NCBI GenBank assembly: GCA_036346375.1
Contig: CM070506.1
Coordinates: forward strand, 1,922,001 to 1,986,000
Direction: 5' to 3'
Length of the DNA stretch: 64,000 nucleotides
Source: Guadua angustifolia
Taxonomy: Eukaryota > Streptophyta > Magnoliopsida > Poales > Poaceae
A program made the translations under genes and the position numbers. Below the pieces are notes generated by a model that was not told the DNA's origin, did not search any database, and saw nothing but the letters and a program-made list of their open reading frames with translations. Positions 45,900 through 58,830 of this stretch are shown here, in pieces. Each line of letters opens with the position of its first letter. Position 1 is the first letter of the stretch.

Positions 45900-48800
45900 T
45901 CATTCAGACACTAATGTTCACGCCCACCGTGAAAGGAGGCAATCGTCGAATCGATTATACTCTTCTTCGTCGTGACGCCTCAACTCCGATAATCCTTCTT
46001 TACTTGAAGAACCATGTGGCGCCTTAATCGATCGCCATCGCTAATCCTCTCCTTCGCTTTGGTTTGCTATCCATGTCCATCACATAGAATACCCGTGTCA
46101 CATCATTAGCGAAAGCACTAATCGGTTCATTCCCTTATAGGCCTCTTACTTGAGGTCCACAGCTTGTCATACCTGCATTTATCAATATCCACTACGTTAG
46201 TTTGACCCATTGGCACCAAACAGAGGGACTTTTAATGGCCCATACCGAGCTCCCGTGATCTCCTCTATAAAACCATAGTAGGTGTCCATCTTTCCATTTT
46301 TGTCCAAGGCATCTATACGGACGCCACTCGCTTTTGGTTGGTGCTCTTGCTATCCCGGGTTGTCGTGGTAAAATGTGTACCCATTTATATCATACCCTTG
46401 AAATGATACGATTGTTGTGGACGGTCCCCGAGCCAAGAGTTTCAACTGCTCATCGTTCTGTCGGTTTCCCAATAGTTGCTTTTGTAACCAATCATTAAAT
46501 GATCCATTTGCTCAATCACGATCCACTTATCTCGATCTCTCGGTATTGCCAGAGACTCATCCCGTGATCATAGATATACGGAGCCACCACAGCTTGCTTG
46601 TTTCAATACCGTGAAATATGCTTGTTTAAATGAAAGTAGATCGTCGCTATATGATTCTTTTCTCCCTAGAGTCCCTTCTCCCCGTAGCCTCCACTCATGG
46701 CATGATACAGGACGCCAATCGGATTCAGATCATCAATGTAACTAACACAAAACTCGATCACCTCCCTCAGGCTAACACCGCTAATGCACTTCTGGCGAGA
46801 CCGTTACTTAATATACTTCTTTAGGATACCCATGTACCTCTCGAAGGAACATATTGTGGAGGAACACAGTCCGAGAATTTCTATCTCTTTAACAATGTGG
46901 ACCATGAGATGGACCATAATATCAAAGAAGGATGGAGGGAAGATCATCTCAAGGCTAACTGGACTATTGACCATGTCATCATGCGATTAGATACCTTATT
47001 CGCCTCGATGACCTTTTACGACACCGCTGAAGAACGAACACGCCTTTTATGATTGTCCTTGTACCTAATCGCATACTCGATCGCCATCGAGCAACTCGGT
47101 CATCAACACGTGACAATCATGGATTTTATTCTTTCGTGTTTATGAGTCTCCTTATGTTTGAGGAGTATCCAAGGACCTTCACACCGCTCAAGAACTTAAT
47201 CATGTTTTTTTCTTCCTTGCTCGAGTGTAGCTCAATGGGTGGAGGTAATGTTGTCCTTTCTCTTTTTCCTGATGTAGGTCGCTCCTCGATTCCCAGCTTG
47301 CTCTAGGTCCTTTCGCGGCTTGAAGTGTATCTTTTGATTTGCCGACATATCTAGGAAACTCAGCGTGTTCACGCAGACGCTCTTCGTGATATGCATGAAG
47401 TCCAATGAGTGGCGGACCTCTAAGTCTTTCCAAGAAGGTAAGTCCCAAAATATTGACTTCTTCTTCCAAATAGCCTTCGTGACCTTTGTTCACCGGACAG
47501 TTTGCTACCGTGACCTTTTCCAAATACTACTTTCGTGATCCTTTACCAAAGAAAATACAAGCGCCCCATCGCAATGCATGGGCTTTACGCTTTCTTCCGT
47601 CCCATCAAAATTCTCACCTTCCTCCGTGAACGGTCCTTCATATGGAGGAACCTACTGGGGCCCATGTACACAACCTTTCGAGAGTTTTTAGGTATGTGAG
47701 ACCCCGCTCGATGAACAGAACTCCATGTGATTATCGGTTATTCCTCGGATCAAGAGCTAGCACTCACATGTTTACAACAATTGGAATCACAACCACACAT
47801 TATAATAATTGCTTAAAACGATTAAACAAATAAATATTACAAGTCGAGAATATAGCAAATAGAGAAGCAATATCCTCGTAGTTTGCCCAACCGACTCAAG
47901 CAGTAACCGACTGCATAAACCCAGATAGAACACGACGAAGAAAATCCAAGAACTTACGATGGATAACCCGCTTCTTACTAAACCATCTACATAATAATTA
48001 GGCAAGGGTGAGTACTTTACGATTTCCAAGAAGACTTGAGCAAATCTTACAATACATGCAAAGCCATTTCAAAGGAGGCTACTACGCTTAATTTGCATAA
48101 AGCTTAATTTGAATTTGGAAACCAAGTTATTTGCAATCGAATTTAAAAGAGCAAGATTAATTGATAGCAAATAAGTAAAGCATAAATAACACTCACCGTC
48201 TCCACGACGTGAGCGGCGAATCAATCATTGCCATCGCATGGCATATATCCAGCTTTTTGCCCACACAAGGCACAACAAATGATACCAATACTTGCCAATA
48301 CTTGTGGTATAGCATTGGGTCATCTCAGGTAAGCTAACTTGTAAAATAAACCCTTTTGGAAACAATAAAACATTTAACTCGTGCAAGTTCACCAAGACAC
48401 CCATGACCGCGGTACGGCTAATCAATTAGATTTAAACTCGCAGAGGTGTACAATCGTATCTCCACAAGGAATGATCAACCTTGCCCGACACACTTCCTTA
48501 GGTGTGTCGCCCAGAAGACCATACATAGCCATTAAATTCCTAGACAAGGCTTTACACCACCGACGTTATCCCCGCCAGAGAACTAGAAACACACACCCAA
48601 GCCGTGGATCCACATTCACACCCAACACAACGCTTTTAAACACGCGGTAGGCGACACCGCTGTAATCGACTCAGTAATTACCCATGCGAATCGCATGGAA
48701 GCCCTCACAAGCAATCTGCACCGAATGCCTCCGCTAGCTCCCCGCCTACCAATGAGCAAAGCCATGTCTAAACAATTTAATAGGCTAAGGCTAACCCATC

Positions 48801-51800
48801 CTCACCCTCGTGGTTTGTACGGATTTTCTTGGATCATACAACATGATGTTCGGTCCTAATCCGACACGGCGACACTTCACCCTACACTACGCAATTCTCA
48901 AGCACATCCGCTAATGCCAATAATCGCCCAGATCAAAGCATAGTTTTTTTGGGTTTTAATCAAACTACCCACAACCAACAAAGGACATTTTCAATGTTTT
49001 CAGAAACAATTTCGGTTTGATCATGTACATTGTCGATTCTAAAGCATGGCTACATGAATATTATGAACGATATACCCAAGATGACATTAAGTAATGCCTA
49101 TCCTCAATCTACTAGTTATCAAGGTTCTCATGTTCATAATCATCAAAGGAGATTCACGAGACAACAGTATAATTACTAATCCACAAAATAGCAATTTACA
49201 TAAAGTAAACGCATGCATAAAACAATTTGATGCACAAAAGGAATATAAAATATTGGGCTCAATATGGTCAAAGGATGCTTGCCTTTGCTTAATTGACGAC
49301 ACGAATTTGCTTAGGATTGCGGTTGATTTACCATTTATTTACGACGGAGATCAAAGACGCCGGGTTCTACTCACTTAACAACGGAAAATAACGCAATTAA
49401 AAGACTTCAATAAGAGCTAAAGAAATAGATAACAAGAACAAATAAACTCGCACAAGAAATAGGGATTGCTCTATATGAATTTATTAATCTTACTTTATGA
49501 ATTCAAGATGCTAAAATTGGTTAAGGTTAAATAGAATTAATCATTAGTTGTAATGTTTATTGATTTACTATTCATGATATGAGTTTCTCGCAAACTTATA
49601 ACTTATGGGTTTTGCTTTAATTAGGATTCAGATTCAAAGAAAGATGAAATAAGAATATTTTCTTAGATTACTAGAGATTATATCTTAGAGATCAATTCTA
49701 GGCTATTCTCAGACTAAATTGATTTAGATGAGTTGTTTTATGAAGTTAATGAAAAGGCTTAAATGATCATGTTGGATTATGACTAATTAGTTCTTTATCT
49801 TTAATTGATTTCGCTTAGAATTAGTTTTACGCAAGTTAAATCTATTGATTCAGGCTATTGGACTAATTTACATGATATTTAAGAAGGTTCTGGTGATAAA
49901 AATAACTTAACTACGGATTCCTTCATTATTACCTAAAGTTTATTCATTCGTATTAAGGCCTAAAGCAATGTGATTACTTAGGGTTGTTCAGCTATTAAGA
50001 TTAATATGCAAATCACGATGAGATGAGATTATCTTTTCCTATTTGGGTAGTCTATACTTTGGAGGGTGCTACAGGGTCAATTTCATATGCGTTAGCATTT
50101 AGATGAAACATTGTACTCATTGTTGAAAAGGCTTAAGTGGTATTGTTAAGTTGACGTTATTCGGAATCGGCCAAAAGCGAAGTAAAAGGTTATCTCTTAA
50201 GGGTTTTGATCTGATGGGATTAATATGCAAACCTTAATGGAATAAGATTCTTTTTACAGATCATGGTAGTATAAACTTTGTACAGTGTTTCTAAACTAGT
50301 TTTACTGAGTTTAACATTTAGACAAGTTATTTTATTAACTAATGAAATAGTATAAATGACCTCAACGCTAACACTAAATCTGGCCAAGATTCATTTTGAG
50401 TTTGCATCACACTATACATGATCCTTTATTCGCTTTTTCGTGTATTAGCAGAGTACCATCCTAGAAATGTTTTAAAACTATTTTTTACATTATTTTGACC
50501 TTAACCGCAATAGATTAACTATTTATTTGCTGTTGTTGTTTGCACTTTCTTGCATCAAAGAATGCAAGATAAGTTTCACTTTAAATATTTTTACATAAAT
50601 GGTTCTCAATTGATTTCCAGGAACCTATTCAAGGTAATCTTACTATTTTATGAGCTATTATGCACTTATTTTGTTAATGGCCATAACAAGGTTTATTAAT
50701 GATTATGAAGCAAATAATTTAAATTGAGTTCAACATTAGATGATTTTACATATTTGAGTTTATTATGATTCCAGGACACATATAAATTTATTTGATGATT
50801 TTTGGAATTACATTTCTTTTGAATACAACAACATCCATAATAATGTTTATTCCTAAATTAAATTTTACTAATTGTTTTGTGAGTCAAAATTAAGTATTTT
50901 TGTATATTTGAATACATTCTGATCCTAAAATCTCATGAATATTGATTTCATCATTTCATTACTTATTATACACAAATTCTCATTAAAACCATATTAGCAC
51001 CATAATCAAAGTTTAATTTGAATAATAATCTCAGACTTCAAAAATTAAATATTTTTGTATATTTAGATTCTTCTGGATTTTAAATGAATACAGAAATTTG
51101 TCCCACTAAATTTTTATTTAAATCACAAAAGATATTCAAAATTGAATTGCATTTAATATGGAAATTTGATTGGAAATTCAAAGTACGCTTTCCATTAGAA
51201 GGAGGCGCCTTTACCAGTTGCACTGAGGCTTTCTTGCATCACTGACTGGAGGGCCCCGTGCGGTAGAGACAGAGAGCAGGGGCGAAGCTAGGGGTCGACG
51301 GCTGCTGTGCTACGGCGGTTCTCCGGAGACGGCGACTGCACAGGAGGAAGAGCTTGGTGATGCGCATCCGGAGGCGGAACTAATTTGGCCGGAGAGGTAG
51401 CAGAGTGGCGCGCCCTCGAGCTCAAGCGGCGGCGTTCATGGCAGGTCGGTGAGGAGCAAGAATCAATGCATTAGAGCCCGAATGAGTAAACGATTAAGCA
51501 TGAGGGAGTGACGGAGGTTCCATTTTTGAAGTTTACCGGAATGGAGAAGCTCCGAGGAGCGCTGTCCACGGTGGCCGGCCATGAGGAAGAAGGGCGCACG
51601 GTGGCGGCATGATTCCACATGAAGAACTGGGAATATTGTTGAGGGCTTTCGATCAGTGGAGTCTAGTGATGCTATGAACGGAAGGAATTTGGAAATGGTT
51701 CATTGGCTTGGCTGATTGGATTTCGGCTTGGAGCTTGGAAAGCCCCTGATAATGGCGGAAACAGGAGGGAGTTTCAGGCGTGCAGGCTGGGAGAGGAGGA

Positions 51801-54354
51801 AAGAACTGAGGAGATGAGAAAGAGGTTAACTGAGATCATTGAGGTGCCTTTGTATCCGGCTTAAGAGGCAGTGCGCAGGGTTTGAACGGGAGAAGGGATT
51901 GCGGCGGCTGGAGCTGTGCCTGGTTTGATGGGGAATGGCCGATACTGGAGCGGCACTTAATAGCAAAGGTATGGCTCAGGTATGGCGCAAGGCTTCGTGG
52001 CAGCAATCGGGAATTTGGGCGGTGCTGCAAGGACCAGAGTAGGTGAAGGAGCTGCTGATGACAGAGAAGAACGAAGGTGAGTTGTGCTGAATCGAGAGAG
52101 TTCGCCTCTACGGTCAGAAGAATAGGAGGGAGATGGAGCTGGCGAATGGGGCCAGGATCCACTAGTCAGTGAGCGCAGAGATTGGTGACCAGCTACAGTA
52201 GCGACTAGATAATGGTGAATCTTGTTTGTACATGTGTCTGATTATTTTGGTCACAAGTTGAGTTAGTTCAAAAGTAATTTTATCTCTTTTGAAATTTTCT
52301 AGAAATTTTCATGTAGGGAGATTGGGGTATGTAGTTTCCATTTTCTTTGGTTTCGCTCAATTCGCTTCTTTGGTTTTCGCACAGTAATTCTTTAAAGTTA
52401 ACTAATTTTTGAAATGCTTTTGAATTTTTCCTTGAGAGCAATTGAAGTATATTATTTTGAAATTTTGTTTTTCAAATGTATTTGATCTCAGAATACCTCT
52501 GTAAAATTTTCAAGCCAAAATGTTGTTCCATTATTTTATATAAATTCTGACATTGCAATTTCCTATTTTCGTAGTTTCTATTTTTAAATTTCAAAAAGTA
52601 CTAATGACATTATTAATTTATAATATTTTTACCATAGGTAGATATTGCATTGAGGTTTGCATGATAATTTTTACAACTCCATTTGAGTTTTATAAATATT
52701 TTATAAATTCTGACAATGCATTGTTTTGATTTAAAAGTTGCCTTTTCATTTTGTCTCTTCATTTCTTTATGCATAAAATTTCATTTGCTGGCTAAAATGA
52801 TTTAATTGAATGATCAGGGTTCTCATGGCAAATTTTATAAATTTTTACTTTTTACACTTTTGCCTTTTTCTCCTTTTCATTCTTTATTTCCCTTTTCTTG
52901 ATTTTACTTGCAACACAAAATCCAAGAAAATCCAAATAAATCAATCAACATTCAGGAAATCCAGAAATATTCACAATCAAATTTAAATATCATACTTTTA
53001 CTGTTCTAGAATTTTCGGGCTGTTACAAGGTACTTGTTGTCCAGATCCTTAAGCAAAGGATGCAAGCTTTATATCCTTTGATAGATAGGCTCGATAAGTT
53101 ACCAAGTGCAGGCTACCGTTGATGATTACGAATAGCAATGCACGAGAGTGAAATGCTCTATTTTGTACTCATCCCATATATGCACAAAGATCGCTCCACG
53201 TTGTTAGCGATCTTCAACCAACGGTTTGAGGTACAAATTGATGTCGCTTTCTAGGTTGTTTCGCCTTGGATAAGCAATAGCATCATAATGTACTTTCGCT
53301 TCATACACGCCAAGGAGGAAGGTTGTAGATGCATAGAGTCACGGGCCAAATGTCGTGGATCGCCGCTCATATCGCCGAACGGGTTCATCCCATCCAGACT
53401 CAACCCAAACCTTATTTTCCTTGCATCCTCAAAGAAAGTCCGTATGTTCTATCGACTTTCCTCCACCGGGAGCCATACGCAGGTGCCTTAGCTTCCGTCG
53501 CCCTTACGGTCTTCTTTGTGCTAACGCATCATTTGGGTATGCGCTTTGTTCGCAAATAAACACTTCAACCGGGGATTACAGGAAATACCACACCACCTTA
53601 GCAGAGGTCTTCTTCTTACACCGCCCTCTACCTCACTGGGTCATCACCGTCTTATACGCGATGTTTTGCACATCGACAAGCTACCAAATCCTCATACTCA
53701 TTATGATAAAGGATACAATCATTACGACATGCATGTATCTTCAGACTCCAACCCCAAAGGCGCATAACTTGTTTGGCATCAGACGAAGTTTCGGCAAGGT
53801 GTTCTCTAGAAGTAACTTCTTTATGAGGCATAACAACTTGTCGAATCCTTATCGACAATCCATTGGTCGCCTTCCATTGCATCACGTAGTGTGGTACGCA
53901 ACTTTTATGGCCCTGCCGACGCTTTGGGTACAACAAAGTGTTCCGTGGTCCTCCCATAGGCGCCGAACTTTTGTAATGTCTTTCATCGATGTATTCTCCT
54001 CTCCATCACGCAAAGATCCGTCTAGGTCATCATCACCAAACTCCCCAATGTATCTTCGAAGAACCGTTGGCGTTGTCCGGATATTGTTGTCCGCTTTTCT
54101 TCACCGCCTTCCTCAGATAATCTCTTCTTCACCGTGCTTGGTCCAACAGTATAGTTTGACATGAAACCTCTTGTGAGCAAATGAAAGTGGAGGTGGCTTG
54201 ATTTTGGCCACTCCTTCTCATTCTTGCGCCTATGCATGGACAAAGATATGTAGCCTCGACGCCGCGGTATGCATCGTCGTCCGATGAAGAAAATCTTGCA
54301 AACCCTGCAAGAACTCCAGGAGCGCCGGTCCATGTACATCCATCGCCGGTCCAT
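45900..54354 (-). pseudogene. TNP2-type transposase of CACTA element C, split by an LTR
   Basis: The start MDRRWMYMDRRSWSS at 54354 is the transposase-associated domain. KSCVPHYVMQWKATN and HACRNDCILYHNEYEDL (about 53910 and 53720) begin Transposase_21. KIRFGLSLDGMNPFGDMSG (about 53425) and ACMKRKYIMMLLLIQG (about 53310) follow. At 53028 a 5.3-kb LTR-like element interrupts; coding similarity resumes at 47689 with FLHMKD and an HITKSVCVNTL segment corresponding to the usual HVEKNVC motif. DUF4218 is at about 46960-46820 (FFDIMVHLMVHIVKEIEILG, SFERYMGILKKY) and DUF4216 at about 46420-46380 (IVSFQGYDINGYTFYHDN). Many stops and frameshifts are present; more degenerate than the TNP2 of element A. 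Confidence 0.8.
47695..53027 (-). mobile_element. Solo-LTR-like element, 5.3 kb, with perfect 5-bp target duplication
   Basis: The flanks are AGGTA at 47690-47694 and AGGTA at 53028-53032. The ends are TG...CA: TGTGAGACCCC on the left and GGCTGTTACA on the right, so on the minus strand it starts TGTAACAGCCCGAAAATTC. It is non-coding apart from a GC-rich patch (51190-52170). It is similar along its length to the copy at 35696-40586 in opposite orientation. No internal region, primer-binding site or second LTR was seen, so a solo LTR is the simplest reading. Very long non-coding LTRs are known from grass LARD-type elements. Confidence 0.75.
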
Positions 54355-55629
54355 CTACATTATGTTACATCAAGGTAATCAAGTAGCTCATTTTCCGATA
54401 ATGAATTGTTGAACCAAAATCTAAATATTAGTTAGATCCACACCTTCAATTCGAGCTAAATAATAATCCAAGCAAAATCTAAACTCACACAACAAGTTTT
54501 TGCAACCTACAAAAGAATTGGTCGATCGTAGTTTGTATTCAAAATTTGAATAAAATTCATGATGACCTTTGTTTGCAAATTATGTTGAAATTGTAACACC
54601 CTTAAAATTATAACAACCGCTATACTATGTTGAAATTGTAACACCTAAAATTTCCAAATTATTATTCAATCATTTATTTTTATTTATTTTTTCTAAATCT
54701 CTAGCACTTAATTAATGATGTTTTCAAAAAATAATTTGTCGATGGAAATTAAAACCAAAATTATACTAGAAATAATTTTTCTAAGTTTAAAATATTCCAA
54801 AGTATTTTTGAAAACTTTTCTCAAATTTTGAACTCATTTTATATTTTCTATAAAGCCATTCATATTTATGATATTATTTTAATTCGCAAATAAATTTAAA
54901 TTTCTTCTTTTCCACATAACTATTGCCGCTTGAAGATCCCAAACTCCATGATTTCCATGCACCATTCTCTCCAACCACGCAACCAAACCTCATCCTTCAT
55001 CGATCGATGGAACTAAAATCTAAATTTAAGCTAGATCCACACATTAAATGCGAGCTACATTATACTCCAAGCAAATTCTAAGCTTACACAACAAGTTTTT
55101 GTATCCTATTTGAAAAGATCAAGCTAGATCTCTACATTCATAATCTTTCATCAATCATGGAAAAGATCAAATTTTTTTTTCATAATTCATGCAAAAAATA
55201 GGCTCCATTTAACACCAAATGATACGAGGAATGATGATACTAACCTTAGTTACCTTGGTTGCAAGTAAAATGACCAAAATTTTGAAATTTGGGCAGCACC
55301 TCCCTCTACATTCATAATCTTTCATCAATCATGGGAAAAGATCAAATTTTCTTCATAATTCAAGCAAAAAAGAGGCTCCATTTAACACCAAATGAAGTGA
55401 GGAATGATGTTACTAATCTTAGTTACCTTGGTTACGAGTAAAATGACCAAAATTTTGAAATTTAGGCAAGACTCTCCTCCCTTGAAGCTCTTGGTCAAGC
55501 TCCAATCGTTTTTTCGCAAGACCGAAATGATCTTGGTCCGGGCAGAGAGCGGAGGAAGAAGAAGTTTAAATTAGAACCTAGTAGACATAGTAGCGGTTGG
55601 AAACACGAACGAAGATCGATGATCTAACA
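54355..55629. other. Leader region of element C TNP2, no gene
   Basis: AT-rich. A duplicated segment of about 180 bases (55130-55300 and about 55305-55480, sharing TCATAATCTTTCATCAATCATGG and AAATGACCAAAATTTTGAAATTT-type stretches) is the main structure. No foldback like that of element A was seen. Confidence 0.5.
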
Positions 55630-55855
55630 TCGTGACTGTTAGTGTCAATAACCGGTACTAATGAGACCTCGCTAAATAGTACCAACAGAACACTAACTGC
55701 ATCGATGTTAGATCATCAGCGACGGTGCTTTGAACCCAGATATTAAGCCCCAACAAATTTCGTTGCCGGAACCGGATCGTTGTAAATCATCACCCTCGGT
55801 TAGTGCTCAACCGCACTAATGGGCCAGTATTAAAGGTCGGTTCTCAGTAGTAGAG
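55630..55855. repeat. Terminal repeat region of element C
   Basis: AATAACCGGTACTAATGAGA, AACCGGATCGTT and CCAGTATTAAAGG lead into GGTCGGTTCTCAGTAGTAG. The inverted counterpart is at 22929-22992. Confidence 0.55.
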
Positions 55856-57139
55856 ATAATCAGGCTGCAATAATTGATACGACTATCTACATTACAGGGC
55901 GCCCCAACCCATGGTTTCTATGAGCAAGGTTCAGAGGAAAGAGGAAGCAATAAACCAATGCATAGTTTCCAACCCATGGTTTCCATGAGCAGTGTCTAGA
56001 GGAGAGAAAGAGCAATAAACCAATGCATGCACCACAAACACAGCTTTGTTAGCGCAGTAAACATCCAACCCCGATTTTGCTCATTTTTGCGCCTTGGTGC
56101 TTGCGCCACCCCGCTTTCTTGCATGAGACACGGTCGCTTTTGTTTTTCCTTCTCTCCCTTCCTTAATTCCTATGCCACATTAGATTTTTGCTTAGTTGGC
56201 AGCGTAATTAATTCTATGGACACCAGCTGAGGTGGAGGGTTGGGACTACCCTAATTGTCCACAGATTAAACAACTAAACATTGCTTTCTCTATTCTGAAT
56301 AAACGTTATTATAGGTTTTTGTACTTTTATCGGAGCACGTCTACGAAACACTAAATTATATGACACATCATTATGTTTGGTGACATGGCAAGGTAATTAT
56401 GAAGAGAGAGATAGAGATAGTTTCATGAGAGGTGAGAGAGTTTCATCTAGATGAAACTTGAGATACACGGTTACCTAGACAAAAGCTGATGTGGCACTCT
56501 TGGAAACTGGGAAATGAAACTATGCATTGGGAATGGCCTTACCTATTATATCTTTAGATGGTGTGTTAATTTTAGTCTAGTCTATGATAGTAAATGACAT
56601 TGCAAATTGCTAAGGAAGTGGGAGAAGAAAGAATGTGTTGCCATTTGTCATAGGAAGAGGACGTGAGGGCTCCCTCAATTAGCAATTCCCCTAAAGTAGT
56701 GCTCATGAGAAGAGATCTAACCAACTCGAAACATTTGTATTACAACAGGTAAGAACTTTTGTGAAAGACAGATACATACGTAGATCGACCCCTATAATGC
56801 CCACTAAACTTCGGCCTGCGATGTTAAATCAAAAGGCCACGATAAACTGGCCTATGTAGTACTCACATGGCCCAGTATCAGATTGGCCCTAAACATGGTA
56901 AATTGTTCCTACATAGCTTAGCCTTGTAGCTCGAGGCTAGAGAACACTAGGGGCATCCAAAATAGGGTTGGCAGAACATGAGCTAACTCACGAGACGCTC
57001 GTTAGCGCGTTAAGGCTCAATAACTAAATATTCACCGAGATGATTTTGACGTAAAAGACTTTTAATTAGCTGAATATTTAAATTAATGTATGTCCATGTA
57101 ACTATGTTAGGTTGGACTAGAATTGTTAGGATTGTTAAT
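55856..57139. other. Intergenic, no gene seen
   Basis: It includes two near copies of CAATAAACCAATGCAT and CCAACCCATGGTTTC (about 55910-56025) and short frames only. The 56950-57010 segment (GAGCTAACTCACGAGACGCTCGTTAGCGCG) resembles a transposon end but has no partner. Confidence 0.45.
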
Positions 57140-57722
57140 CGGTTCCTCACTGGTTTTATTTTGAGTTTTTAGCTAAAATATCCACAAACCGACATCATGT
57201 CATAACCAACATTTTTAAATTCTCAAGAAGTAGTTTTAATTTGATCATCTACATCATTGCTAATTAGCATGGCTACATGGTTAATACTGTGATATACCCA
57301 AGTTGACATCGTGATTATCTAGCCCTATTCTATGGTTATCAAGATTCACATATCCATACTTATCAAGGAAGTTTAATGAGATAACAGGTATATCTACCAA
57401 TACCATAAAATAACAAATTTACAAAAAATAAGCGTATGCATGAAATAATTTGATAAATAAAATAAAAATTAAATACTATGATCAATATGATTAAAAGGGT
57501 GCTTGCCTTGCTTATTTGTCGCTTATGATGAAGTCGGTCGTTGTTTATTATAGTTGATGACGGATTCAAGGACGCCTCGTTCTACACATTGTTCCACGCA
57601 AATATAGCTAATAACAAACTTTAATAAGGGTAAAAAGAAGATATACGTAAAACTAAATAAAGACTTGCTACATCAAAAAAGCATGATTTAGGGTTTGGGT
57701 TGAGTGACTTCTCATTCTTGTG

Positions 57723-57818
<96 letters not shown>

Positions 57819-58830
57819 AATAATTTTCGTGTTCAACGATGCATACGCTTTTTATAGATTATCTATTCTTGTCTTTAACTTAAGAAGCTAAAATTATGAA
57901 TTATTATATTTAAAATTTCAAATTGAAGATGCAAAACTATTTAGATTAATAGAATTAAACATTAATCACTTTGTTGTATGATATATATGCACGAACAATA
58001 CTTATTCCTTAATTAACTTTGTATAAGAATTAATTTTGACTATGCTAGGCTTGTCAAGTTAGGTTAATGTTATATATTCATGGATTTTAAGAATGTTTTG
58101 ATGATACAAATATCTTAACTATTGATTTCTTAATTGTTATTAAGCTTGTTACTCTGTGATACGGATTTGAGATATCATAATACTTAGGGCTATTTTGTTT
58201 ATGAGATTATATATGAAGCTAACGATGAAATATGATTATTTCTTCGTATTAAGGTAGTCTATATTTTGGGGAGCATTTCTAAACTAATTTTATAAATTTT
58301 AGGATTTAGACGAGACATTTTATTCATTGCTAGAATAGATTAAACAACATTATGGTTGTCGTTATGAAGAATCAAATTAGAAATGTGTAGAGCACGATTA
58401 GTACTTGGCCATATGTGTTTTTGCATGCAAGGTGATTTATACATATAGGGATCGGGATCTAGAAAATAATGCTACTGACTATATTTACATGGTTATACAT
58501 TGATTCTTGTGACACAAGTATTTTAGCTAAAGGTTTCTCATCCTTAACTATTTTTATAATGTGTTTCAGATGACTATAACACTTAAGGGTATTGAACTAG
58601 CAGAATTTAGTTGAAAAGCAAGTCGTAATAAGAATATTTCTCTAGATTATGGTAGTCCATATCCTAAATAGCTTTTTTAGGTTGATCTTCACAAAATTTG
58701 CATTTAGATGAGATGTTTTACAAGCTACCAAAAAAGCGTAAGTGGTCATAAAGTTGGCGTTATAAAGAATAAGATTTTGTTTTAAGTTTTGCACTACACT
58801 AAACATGAGATGAGTTTGGATTCACCCACA
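57140..58830 (-). mobile_element. Fragment of the long-LTR family
   Basis: Landmarks match the 48950-50420 part of the 47695-53027 element in the same orientation: TAGCATGGCTACATGGTTAA and GATATACCCAAGTTGACATC (about 57265-57310), TGGTTATCAAGATTCACATA, GGGTGCTTGCCTTGCTTA (about 57497) and CACTACACTAAACATGA near 58793. Both ends of the LTR are missing. It contains the TA microsatellite. Confidence 0.6.
57727..57815. repeat. TA dinucleotide microsatellite, about 44 units
   Basis: An uninterrupted TATATA run inside the LTR fragment, absent from the matching part of the 47695-53027 copy. Confidence 0.95.

Larger units (their letters stand above)
22929..55855 (-). mobile_element. CACTA element C, large nested mosaic
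   Basis: The left end CACTACTACAGAACTGG (22929) matches, inverted, the right end CTACTACTGAGAACCGACC read from 55853. Both continue into CCTTTA(G/A)TAC(C/T)GG. The flanking triplets are AGA and ATA, so a 3-bp target duplication is at best degenerate. Read on the minus strand, the order is terminal repeats, TNP2 pseudogene (54354 to about 45900), internal array (45245-44810), second gene (about 42580 to 33900) and 3' array (about 33665-33560), the same order as element A. Element B and two ~5-kb LTR-like insertions interrupt it. The left 64 bases could instead be a separate small element, which would leave the 3' end of C unidentified. Confidence 0.5.

Noticed and set aside
53355..54164. 269-residue + strand frame
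   Set aside because: It is antisense to the TNP2 pseudogene of element C, whose minus-strand motifs are clear.
57700..57891. Tyr/Ile-repeat frame
   Set aside because: It is the TA microsatellite translated.
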